64,000 bases of DNA. Origin: Kribbella pittospori (lineage in GTDB: Bacteria > Actinomycetota > Actinomycetes > Propionibacteriales > Kribbellaceae). The stretch is from assembly GCF_004331465.1 (NCBI RefSeq), contig NZ_SJKB01000001.1, forward strand, positions 1,054,001-1,118,000, read 5' to 3'. The notes beneath the pieces were generated by a model. It did no database searches and was not told the origin of the DNA. It saw only the letters and a list, made by a program, of their open reading frames with translations. Below, one piece after another: positions 43,038 to 50,620 of this stretch. How positions within the stretch are numbered: position 1 is the first letter of the stretch; every line of letters begins with the position of its first letter. The translations under genes were made by a program, and so were the position numbers.

Positions 43038-44348
43038 ATGTTCCAACGACTTCTGGTGGCCGCGCTGGCCGCACTCAGCCTGGCCGCTGTTCTCTCGGCG
43101 CCCGTGCAGGCCGTGCCCCAACGAACCGCCGCGGCGGTGTTCCCGGCCGAGATCATCGGCGAGGACTTCCCGGATCCGGACGCCTTCGAGCAGAACGGCA
43201 CGTGGTACGCGTACTCGACCAACAACGGTCGGGGGCATGTGCCGGTGGCCAGTGCGCCGAGCGCGAGCGGGCCATGGACCATCCGCGGCGACGCCATGCC
43301 GGGCGGCCCGTCCGCGGGCTGGGCGCAATCGGGCCGCACCTGGGCGCCGGACGTGTACGCGAACCCGGACGGCACCTACACGCTGACTTACACGGCCTGG
43401 CACAAGGCATCCGGCCGGCAGTGCATCGGCGTCGCGACCGCGACCTCACCGCTCGGCCCGTTCAACCCGGTTGGCAGTGCGCCGCTGATCTGCCCGCTCG
43501 AACTCGGCGGCGCGATCGACGCGAACACCTTCGTCGCCAACGACGGCACGCGCTACCTGGTCTGGAAGAACGACGGCAACGCGATCGGGCAACCGTCGAC
43601 GCTCTGGCTCACCCGGACGGCGAACAACGGTACGACGCTCGCCGGCGGGAACGCCGCGCTGCTGACGTCCAGCGGGATCATCGAGGCGCCGGACCTGGTC
43701 CAGCGTGGCAGCCAGTACGTGCTGTTCTTCTCCGGTGGCGGCTACACCGACTGCAACTACCTCACGTCGTACGCGACGTCGCCCAGCCTGAACGGCCCCT
43801 GGACCACCGCGTTCCGCCCGCTGATGACGACCGCGACCTTCGACAACCACATCTGCGGGCCGGGTGGCGCGGACTTCCTCGGGGACAAGGTCTTCGTGCA
43901 CGGCTGGGTGAACGGATCGCGGCACCTGTACGTCGCCGACGTCGGCTGGGCGAACGACTACCCAGTCGTCCGGGGTAGCCGGGTCCGGTACGAGGCTGAG
44001 CGCGGGACGCTGAACCACTGCCAGGTCCGCGCGAACGCCGCCGGCGCCTCGGACGGCAAGGTGGTCGCGTACATCGACTTCGCCGACTCCTGGGTGGAGA
44101 ACTCGGTGTTCGCACCGGTCGCGGGCGGTTACACCCTGCACGTCGGCTACGCGAACGGCTCGGGTGCCACCGCCAGCCACGGTCTGGTTGTCAATGGCAA
44201 CAACCAGGGCTCGGTCAGTTACCCGGTCACCGGCTGGGACAACTGGCAGCAGAGTTCGGTCCAGGTCACGCTCAACGCGGGCTGGAACACGATCCGCCTG
44301 ACCAAGGGCGACCTCTACACCGAAGTCGACTATCTCGAGCTTCAGTAA
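43038..44348 (+). CDS. Secreted GH43-like glycoside hydrolase with C-terminal CBM
   Basis: Exported carbohydrate-active enzyme of 436 aa. Signal peptide about 1-26 (cleavage after VQA). The five-blade propeller spans about 35-315 with the GH43 catalytic triad positions: Asp in DFPDPDAFEQNGTWY, Asp in WAPDVY, Glu in GIIEAPDLV. A CBM35/6-like domain (about 318-436, YEAERGTLNHCQV...VDYLELQ) closes the protein. Such enzymes are arabinanases or xylosidases; exact linkage not predicted. GAGGAG precedes the ATG. It stands alone between a PBP and a membrane phosphatase gene. Confidence 0.9.
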   Translation: MFQRLLVAALAALSLAAVLSAPVQAVPQRTAAAVFPAEIIGEDFPDPDAFEQNGTWYAYSTNNGRGHVPVASAPSASGPWTIRGDAMPGGPSAGWAQSGRTWAPDVYANPDGTYTLTYTAWHKASGRQCIGVATATSPLGPFNPVGSAPLICPLELGGAIDANTFVANDGTRYLVWKNDGNAIGQPSTLWLTRTANNGTTLAGGNAALLTSSGIIEAPDLVQRGSQYVLFFSGGGYTDCNYLTSYATSPSLNGPWTTAFRPLMTTATFDNHICGPGGADFLGDKVFVHGWVNGSRHLYVADVGWANDYPVVRGSRVRYEAERGTLNHCQVRANAAGASDGKVVAYIDFADSWVENSVFAPVAGGYTLHVGYANGSGATASHGLVVNGNNQGSVSYPVTGWDNWQQSSVQVTLNAGWNTIRLTKGDLYTEVDYLELQ

Positions 44349-44379
44349 GCTGCCGGCTCAGGGAATCACCCGGCGATAC

Positions 44380-44396
44380 CCCGGGTCCGACCCGGG
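44380..44396 (+). terminator. Hairpin after the GH43 gene
   Basis: CCCGGGT (44380-44386), a CCG loop and ACCCGGG (44390-44396) give a perfect 7-bp stem, 32 bases after the stop. No T tract. A second small palindrome (GTACC-CTC-GGTAC, 44447-44459) lies further on, before the next gene. Confidence 0.5.
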
Positions 44397-44495
44397 AACC
44401 ACCCGTCCAGGGCGTGGCGCGGTGCAACTGTGCTGCAGCATGCCTCGTACCCTCGGTACAGCACAGCAGGACGGACGGGGAGCACGAAGGCGGCA

Positions 44496-46607
44496 ATGGC
44501 GAAACCACCTGAGCAGGTCTCGGATCGGCGGCGGCGACGGCCGTTCTGGCTCGACCTGCGCCGTACCGGCCGGGGACTCCAGGCGATGCTGCTGGGCGGG
44601 CTCCTGTCGCTGATCTCGCTGATCATCACGTTCTGGACGTTGCCGCAGATCAGCAGTGACGGCCGGCTGCCGATCCTGCGCCTGGTCGTGCTGCTCGCGC
44701 TCTTCAGCATCCTGATGCGCTGGGTGCTGGCCGGGGTCGCGATCCTGATCGGGTCGATCGGCGTACTGGTCGGCGGGTTGCTCTCGCAGTTCGGCGTCGT
44801 CTACCTCGGCATCACGGTCGACCCCGGCGTGACCCTGCACGGCGGTGTGGGGGCTCCGCTGCTGGTCGCGGTCGTGATGGCGTCGGTCAGCGCCTTCGTC
44901 GGTTGGGTCGCGTACGCCGGGAGTGACGACGCGTACGTCGCCGAGGTGATGCGGGTCGTGCACCGGAGGGCCCGGAAGATCCAGGCGGCACCGAAGACCG
45001 GGATGCTGATCATCCAGATCGACGGGCTGTCCGCGCCGCTGCTGAACTGGATGGTCCTGGCCGGCAACTTGCCCAACCTCGGCGGCTGGATCCGGGACGG
45101 CAAGCACTCGATGGTCGGCTGGCACACCGGCGTACCGGCGACGACTCCGGCCAGCCAGGCCGGCATCCTGCACGGCGGCTCGAGGCACATCCCGGCGTTC
45201 CGGTGGTACGAGAAGGAAACCGGCCGGGTGATGGTGACCAACCGGGGCCGGGACGCGGCCGAGATCGAGACCCGGATGTCGACCGGGCGCGGCCTGCTCG
45301 CCGACGGCGGCGTCAGCATCAGCAACAACTGGTCCGGGGACGCGGACAAGTGCGAGCTCGTCTTCAGCCGGGCCGCGCTGCCGAACAGCCGCAGCCGGGG
45401 CTACGTGCGGTTCTTCTCCAGCCCGCAGGGCGCCGCGCGTGGACTGATCCTGTGCTTCGCGGAGATCTTCAAGGAGCTGCACCAGGCCCGGCGCCAGCGG
45501 GTTCGCCACCTGGTCCCGCGGGTCAAGCGCGGTGGCGCCTACATCTTCCTGCGCGCGATCACGAACGTCCTGCTGCGCGACCTGAATGTCTCGCTGATCA
45601 CCGACGAGTTGGTCAAGGGCACCCCGGCGATCTACTGCGACTTCGTCGACTACGACGAGGTCGCGCACCACGCCGGGCCGACCCGGGCGGAGTCCCTGCA
45701 GACGCTGGAGGGCCTGGACCGGGTCCTCGGTGCGCTGCAGCGGATCATCGACATCCTGCCGCACTCGTACGAGATCGTCGTCCTGTCCGACCACGGCCAG
45801 AGCCAGGGCTCGACCTTCCTGCAGCGGTACGGCCGGACCCTGACCGAGGTCGTCGACGATCTGGTCGACACCACCAAGGAGCCGGTCGCGGCCGTCGGCA
45901 AGGCCGAGGGCTGGGGACCGGTGAACGCGTTCCTGACCGAGCTGAGCCTGCGCCGGAGCGTGGCTGGTTCGGTCACCCGGAAGGCGCTGCACGGCAAGGC
46001 GTCGCGCGGCGAGGTGGAGCTCGGTCCGAAGGACTGCGAGCCGCCGGTCGCCGCCGACGAGCAGATGGTCGTCACGGCGTCGGGCAACCTGGCGCTGCTC
46101 TACCTCGCCACGACGCCCGGCCGGGTGCCGCTCGAGGAGATCGAGCTGCTCCACCCCAAGCTGATCCCCGGTCTGGCCACGCACCCCGGCATCGGCTTCG
46201 TGGTGGTCGACTCACTGGCCGAGGGGCCGGTGGCGATCGGCGGTGCGGGTGTTCACGTCCTGCGGACCGGCCGGATCGAAGGCACCGACCCGCTGACGCC
46301 GTACGGCGAGCGCGCGGCGGCGTCGCTGCTCTGGCAGGCGGAGATGCCGCACAACGGGGACATCGTCGTGATCAGCCGGCTGGACGACTACACGCACGAG
46401 GTGGCGGCGTTCGAGGAGCTGGTCGGGTGCCACGGCGGCATCGGCGGCTGGCAGACCGACGCCGTCCTGGTGCACCCGAGTCGTTGGGTGCTGACTGAGC
46501 CTCCCGTAGGCTCCGACGCGGTCCACAGACTGCTGATCAGCTGGCTGGAGCTCCTGGGCCATCGCAAGGACCTGGACAAGCGGGTCGAGACGAGTGTGGA
46601 GGCCTGA
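44496..46607 (+). CDS. Membrane protein fusing a holin-like region to an alkaline-phosphatase-superfamily domain
   Basis: A 703-aa fusion. Residues 30-150 hold four membrane segments of the phage_holin_4_2/DUF-type (LQAMLLGGLLSLISLIITFW, RWVLAGVAILIGSIG...). From about 165 follows an alkaline-phosphatase/phosphodiesterase fold: D176 in IIQIDGLSAP, a Thr/Ser nucleophile in PATTPASQAGI, D-x-x-x-H-H in FVDYDEVAHHAGP and DHG in LSDHGQSQG, i.e. a full two-metal site. It would act on a phosphodiester or sulfate ester at the membrane. The ATG at 44496 has GAAGG upstream. The MBL and DedA genes follow in the same direction. Confidence 0.82.
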   Translation: MAKPPEQVSDRRRRRPFWLDLRRTGRGLQAMLLGGLLSLISLIITFWTLPQISSDGRLPILRLVVLLALFSILMRWVLAGVAILIGSIGVLVGGLLSQFGVVYLGITVDPGVTLHGGVGAPLLVAVVMASVSAFVGWVAYAGSDDAYVAEVMRVVHRRARKIQAAPKTGMLIIQIDGLSAPLLNWMVLAGNLPNLGGWIRDGKHSMVGWHTGVPATTPASQAGILHGGSRHIPAFRWYEKETGRVMVTNRGRDAAEIETRMSTGRGLLADGGVSISNNWSGDADKCELVFSRAALPNSRSRGYVRFFSSPQGAARGLILCFAEIFKELHQARRQRVRHLVPRVKRGGAYIFLRAITNVLLRDLNVSLITDELVKGTPAIYCDFVDYDEVAHHAGPTRAESLQTLEGLDRVLGALQRIIDILPHSYEIVVLSDHGQSQGSTFLQRYGRTLTEVVDDLVDTTKEPVAAVGKAEGWGPVNAFLTELSLRRSVAGSVTRKALHGKASRGEVELGPKDCEPPVAADEQMVVTASGNLALLYLATTPGRVPLEEIELLHPKLIPGLATHPGIGFVVVDSLAEGPVAIGGAGVHVLRTGRIEGTDPLTPYGERAAASLLWQAEMPHNGDIVVISRLDDYTHEVAAFEELVGCHGGIGGWQTDAVLVHPSRWVLTEPPVGSDAVHRLLISWLELLGHRKDLDKRVETSVEA

Positions 46608-46610
46608 CGC

Positions 46611-47375
46611 GTGCGGATCACCTGGTGGGGGCACGCCACGACCACTATCGAGGCGGACGGCACGCGGGTCCTGACCGACCCCGTCCTGACCTCGCGCATC
46701 GCTCATCTGCGCCGCCGCCGCGGACCGGCCCCGCTGCCCGAGGCGAACCGCTGTGACGCCGTACTCGTGTCGCACATGCACTCCGACCACCTGCACTTGC
46801 CATCGCTGGCGCTGGTCTCGCCGGACGCCGCGCTGGTCGTACCGCGGGGATCGGCGAAGCTGATCCACCAGGACCAGGGCGCAGCGCTGTCGGACCGCTG
46901 TATCGAGGTCGCCCCGGGCAACCAGGTGCGGATCGGGTCCCTCGACATCACTGCGGTGACTGCTCACCACGACGGCCGCCGGCTGCCATGGTCGTCGTAC
47001 GCCGGACCTGCTCTCGGCTACCGCGTGGAGACGTCGCCGAGTGTCTGGTTCGCCGGCGACACCGATCTGTTCGACGGTCTGGCCGCGGAGGTGGGTCCCG
47101 TCGATGTGGCCGTGGTGCCTGTCGGCGGCTGGGGGCCATCGCTCGGTGAAGGTCACCTGGATCCGGTCCGGGCGGCGGAAGCGGTTCAGCGGGTCGGGGC
47201 CACGACGGCAGTGCCGGTGCATTTCGGGACGTTCTGGCCGATCGGGTGCGACTGGCTGAAGCCCGAGCTGTTCCTGCCACCGGGGGACAGGTTCAAGGCC
47301 GCGATGACCGAGCTGGAACCCGCGGTGAACGTCGAGCTTTTGGTCCCTGGCGAGTCGGCCGAGGTGCGCGGATGA
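46611..47375 (+). CDS. Metallo-beta-lactamase-fold hydrolase (UlaG/NAPE-PLD-like)
   Basis: Cytosolic MBL-fold metal hydrolase of 254 aa. It begins RITWWGHATTTIE, has the metal motif VLVSHMHSDHLHLPS (H-x-H-x-D-H), a further His in VTAHHDGR, the bridging Asp in VWFAGDTDLFDG and a final His in AVPVHFGTFWPIG. The WWGHAT start and DTDLF put it in the UlaG/NAPE-PLD-like subgroup, which cleaves phosphodiesters or lactones. GTG start three bases after the membrane phosphatase stop; the stop overlaps the DedA ATG. A lipid-phosphate pathway is suggested by the neighbours. Confidence 0.88.
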   Translation: MRITWWGHATTTIEADGTRVLTDPVLTSRIAHLRRRRGPAPLPEANRCDAVLVSHMHSDHLHLPSLALVSPDAALVVPRGSAKLIHQDQGAALSDRCIEVAPGNQVRIGSLDITAVTAHHDGRRLPWSSYAGPALGYRVETSPSVWFAGDTDLFDGLAAEVGPVDVAVVPVGGWGPSLGEGHLDPVRAAEAVQRVGATTAVPVHFGTFWPIGCDWLKPELFLPPGDRFKAAMTELEPAVNVELLVPGESAEVRG

Positions 47376-47980
47376 GCGGCGACACGCGCTTCGACCTCTG
47401 GTACCTGTTCGCACTCGCGGGAGCGGTTCTCATCGGAGCGGTCCTGCCGGTGCTGCCGACCGGCGCGGCCGTCTCGGCCGGTGCCGTCCTGGCCTCGCAC
47501 AGCAATCCGATCGGGCTGGTCGGCGTCCTGATCGCCGGTGCGGCCGGCGCGTACGTCGGCGACCTGATCGTGTACGCCGGTTGCCGGTTCGGCGGCGAGC
47601 GGCTGGCCAAACGCATCGGCTGGCTGCGCGACAACGCGTCGCTGGATGCACTGCGCGACCGCCTGGCCGACCACGAGATAGGTGTCCTGCTGACGTCGCG
47701 GCTCATCCCGGGCGGCCGGGTTCCGGTGCTGCTCGCGGCCGGTCTCGCCGGGTACCGCTGGGAGCGGTTCGCGGTCGTGGACCTGGCCGCGTCCTCGCTC
47801 TGGGCGGCGGTCTACATGGCGATCGGACTCCTCGGCTTCGCCCTGTTCGACAAGCCGTGGCAGGGCGTGCTGGCCGCGATCGTGCTCGTCGTACTGACCA
47901 CCGTGCTCAGCAGTCTGGTCCAGCGCGCGCGTCGCCGGCACGCGGCGAAGGCAGATGCCGCGAAGTCAGACGCCGAATGA
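47372..47980 (+). CDS. DedA-family membrane protein
   Basis: Polytopic protein of 202 aa in the DedA/VTT family, implicated in lipid flipping and membrane homeostasis. Core motifs: LPTGAAVSAGAVLASHSNP near the N terminus and the re-entrant-loop sequence GAYVGDLIVYAGCRFGGERLAKR, then LTSRLIPGGRVPVLLAAGLAGYRWERF, the characteristic R-x-x-P-G-x-R. Ends with a basic Lys/Ala tail. Coupled to the MBL hydrolase by ATGA. The 3' end overlaps the convergent TIGR03085 gene by 15 bases. Confidence 0.9.
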   Translation: MSGDTRFDLWYLFALAGAVLIGAVLPVLPTGAAVSAGAVLASHSNPIGLVGVLIAGAAGAYVGDLIVYAGCRFGGERLAKRIGWLRDNASLDALRDRLADHEIGVLLTSRLIPGGRVPVLLAAGLAGYRWERFAVVDLAASSLWAAVYMAIGLLGFALFDKPWQGVLAAIVLVVLTTVLSSLVQRARRRHAAKADAAKSDAE

Positions 47981-48607
47981 CGCGCTGCGGAGCCGCTCGA
48001 CCGTCTCCGCCTCGCCCTCGAGTTGAACGTCGGCCACCTGCTGACGGCCCATGCAGAACAGCACCAGCTCGGCCGGCTCGCCGGTCACCGTCACGGACCC
48101 GCGCTCGGTGGGTCGCTTCGCGACGGACGTCGTACCGTCGGGGCGTTTGAGCACCACACCACTCGGGGCCTTCCGGAGGAACGACTTCGCGCCGAGCCGG
48201 ACACCCTTCCACAGGCCCTCCTGCTGCTCGGCCGGCAGCGTGCGGACCTCGTACGACGGCTGGGCCCGGCGGACGTCCTCGTGGTGCACGAAGTACTCGG
48301 TGGTGTTGAGCTGGTGCCCGAGCTTCGGGAAGGCGTAGATCGAGGCCCGGGGCGGTCCGTTGCGGACCTTGCCGACGACCTCGGCGAAGCTGTAGCGCCC
48401 CTTCGCCCGCGCCATCCGCCGCGCGGTGGTGTCCGACAACGCCGGAATCATGATGCCGGGCCCGGCCATCGGATCGGCCTCCCGGACATACAGATGCACG
48501 GCGAGGTCGTAGGTCGTCCAGCCTTCGCAGAGCGTCGGCTGATCAGGCCCCAGCTCATCGAACAGATCACACAGAGCAAGTCTCTCTACCCGGCTGTAGT
48601 CGGTCAC
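47966..48607 (-). CDS. TIGR03085-family (DinB/mycothiol-dependent isomerase-like) protein
   Basis: A 213-aa actinobacterial protein related to the DinB/maleylpyruvate-isomerase fold. It begins MTDYSRVERLALCDLFDELGPDQPTLCEGWTTYDLAVHLYVREADP, where the W-x-x-x-D-L-x-x-H pattern supplies one metal His, and contains NTTEYFVHHEDVRRAQP with the second His cluster, as in TIGR03085. Likely metal-binding and possibly mycothiol-dependent; activity unknown. The GTG at 48607 follows a leaderless -10 (TAGGAT). Divergent from the ABC exporter. Confidence 0.87.
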   Translation of the reverse strand: MTDYSRVERLALCDLFDELGPDQPTLCEGWTTYDLAVHLYVREADPMAGPGIMIPALSDTTARRMARAKGRYSFAEVVGKVRNGPPRASIYAFPKLGHQLNTTEYFVHHEDVRRAQPSYEVRTLPAEQQEGLWKGVRLGAKSFLRKAPSGVVLKRPDGTTSVAKRPTERGSVTVTGEPAELVLFCMGRQQVADVQLEGEAETVERLRSASFGV

Positions 48608-48614
48608 GAATCCG

Positions 48615-48620
48615 ATCCTA
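48615..48620 (-). promoter_or_regulatory. Leaderless -10 of the TIGR03085 gene
   Basis: On the minus strand TAGGAT (48620-48615) lies seven bases before the GTG at 48607. The surrounding 48620-48700 stretch is unusually purine-rich for this window. Confidence 0.45.
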
Positions 48621-48769
48621 ACTTCAACAACTACTTGCTTCTTCTCCTCCGCTGCACAGGCGACCTGAGGAAGAAAAAGAAACAGGAAGGGGCGCAGGGA
48701 ATGGCAGAATGTCATTCGTTGTCATGTTTGTGCTTGGTGTTCGCACCTGACTGCCCCTTGGAGAGTGTC

Positions 48770-50620
48770 TTGCAGCCGAAAGTCCCCGACAAGGGAAGCG
48801 TCACCCGGCGGGGGCTCGCCGTTCTGCGGGTCGCGATCTGGGAAGAGCCGTGGATCTTCGCCTTTTCCGTGGTCGCCGCCATGCTCTACGGAGCGATGAC
48901 CGTGGCCGGCGGCTGGGCGCTGGGCTGGGCGACCGATCACGTGCTCCGGCCCGCGTTCGAGAGTGGTCACACCACCTTCGGCGCGATCGCCTCCCTGATC
49001 GGGTTGTTCATCGGGATCGCGATCCTGAACGCGATCGGCGTGGTCGGGCGGCGGCTCGGGGCCGGCGTGATGCAGTTCCGGCTGCAGGCGACGTACCGCC
49101 GCCGGGTCACCCGGCAGTACCTGAAGCTTCCGCTCGAGTGGCACCACCAGCACTCGACCGGCATGTTGCTGTCGAACGCCAACGCGGACGTGGAGTCGAC
49201 CTGGTTCGTGATCGCTCCGCTGCCGATGGCGATCGGCGTGCTGGCGATGCTGGCGTTCGCGACCGTGGCGATGTTCGCGGCCGATCCGTGGCTCGCGCTC
49301 GTCGGCTGTCTGGTGTTCCCGCTGGTGTTCGTGGCGAACGTGATCTTCCAGCGCTACCTCCAGCCGCTCGCCACCCGGGCGCAGCAGCTGCGCGCTGACG
49401 TCTCCGAGGTCGCGCACGAGTCGTTCGACGGCGCGCTGGTGGTGAAGACGCTGGGCCGCGAGGCCGCCGAGACCGAGCGCTTCCGGGAACCGACGTACCA
49501 GCTCCGGGACGCGAACATCGCGGTGAACAAGGCGCGCGGATTGTTCGACCCGGTGATCGACGGCCTGCCGCGGCTGGGTGTGCTCGCCGTACTGCTGGTC
49601 GGCGTCGCCCGGGTGCGGTCGGGCGGGGCGGACGCGGGTGACGTGGTTCAGGTGGCGTTCCTGTTCACGCTGATCGGCTTCCCGATCCGCGCGCTCGGCT
49701 GGGTGCTCGGCGAATTGCCGCGGTCGGTCGTCGGCTGGGACCGGATCCAGCGGGTGCTGACCGCCGAGGGCGGGATGGAGTACGGCGAGGCGCGATTGAC
49801 CTCGACGAAGGCGGCCCGGTTGCAGGTGGCCGGCGTACGGTTCGGGTACTTGCCGGACCGCGACGTACTCGCTGGAGTGGACTTCACCCTCGCCCCCGGA
49901 CGGACCGTCGCGATGGTCGGGCCGACGGGCGCCGGGAAGTCGACGATGACCACGCTGCTGATGCGGCTGGTCGATCCGGAGCAGGGCGCGGTCAAGGTCG
50001 ACGGGGTCGACCTGCGGGATCTGGCCCGGGACGAGCTGGCCGGCTCGGTCGCGCTGGTGGCGCAGACCGCGTTCCTGTTCGACGACACGATCCGCGGCAA
50101 CATCACGCTCGGCGGCGACTACAGCGACGAGGACGTCTGGGACGCGCTGCGGATCGCCCAGGGTGACGGCTTCGTGAAGCAGTTGTCGGACGGCCTGGAC
50201 ACCAAGGTCGGCGAGCGCGGTACGACGCTGTCCGGCGGCCAGCGGCAACGCATCGCGCTAGCCCGCGCGCTGGTACGGCGTCCTCGCCTGCTGATCCTGG
50301 ACGACGCGACCAGTGCGGTCGACCCCCAGGTCGAGGCACGGATCCTGGCCGGGCTGCGGTCCGCCGTACAGGACGCCGCCGCGGCGACGACCGTGCTGGT
50401 GATCGCGTACCGCAAGGCGACGATCTCGCTCGCGGACGAGGTGCTGTTCCTCGACGAGGGCCGGATCGCGGCGCAGGGCACGCACACCGAACTGCAGGAG
50501 ACGTCGGCCGCCTACCGGGATCTGGTCGACGCCTACGAGAAGGACGCGGAGCGCCGCCAGGAAGAGGCGGATCTGGCCGCGGAGATCGACGATCTGGACT
50601 CGGAAGGAGCATCCGCGTGA
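48770..50620 (+). CDS. Heterodimeric ABC exporter subunit A (TMD-NBD)
   Basis: Half-transporter of 616 aa: a six-helix exporter domain (about 20-320) fused to an ATPase. Walker A GPTGAGKST (near 384), signature LSGGQRQRIALARAL (near 487, canonical), Walker B LLILDDATSAVD (near 510) with Asp replacing the catalytic Glu, and an H-loop IAYRKATI with Tyr in place of His. These losses identify the degenerate half of a heterodimer. Start is uncertain: a TTG at 48770 with GGAG six bases upstream is preferred because the 69 bases before it are Cys-rich and low in GC3; an ATG at 48701 with a GGAAGGGG site is the alternative. Confidence 0.9.
   Translation: MQPKVPDKGSVTRRGLAVLRVAIWEEPWIFAFSVVAAMLYGAMTVAGGWALGWATDHVLRPAFESGHTTFGAIASLIGLFIGIAILNAIGVVGRRLGAGVMQFRLQATYRRRVTRQYLKLPLEWHHQHSTGMLLSNANADVESTWFVIAPLPMAIGVLAMLAFATVAMFAADPWLALVGCLVFPLVFVANVIFQRYLQPLATRAQQLRADVSEVAHESFDGALVVKTLGREAAETERFREPTYQLRDANIAVNKARGLFDPVIDGLPRLGVLAVLLVGVARVRSGGADAGDVVQVAFLFTLIGFPIRALGWVLGELPRSVVGWDRIQRVLTAEGGMEYGEARLTSTKAARLQVAGVRFGYLPDRDVLAGVDFTLAPGRTVAMVGPTGAGKSTMTTLLMRLVDPEQGAVKVDGVDLRDLARDELAGSVALVAQTAFLFDDTIRGNITLGGDYSDEDVWDALRIAQGDGFVKQLSDGLDTKVGERGTTLSGGQRQRIALARALVRRPRLLILDDATSAVDPQVEARILAGLRSAVQDAAAATTVLVIAYRKATISLADEVLFLDEGRIAAQGTHTELQETSAAYRDLVDAYEKDAERRQEEADLAAEIDDLDSEGASA

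Noticed and set aside
48608..48769. Additional small gene starting at ATG 48701
   Set aside because: It is in frame with the ABC subunit; the segment is Cys-rich and low in GC3, so it is either an N-terminal extension or leader, not a separate gene.
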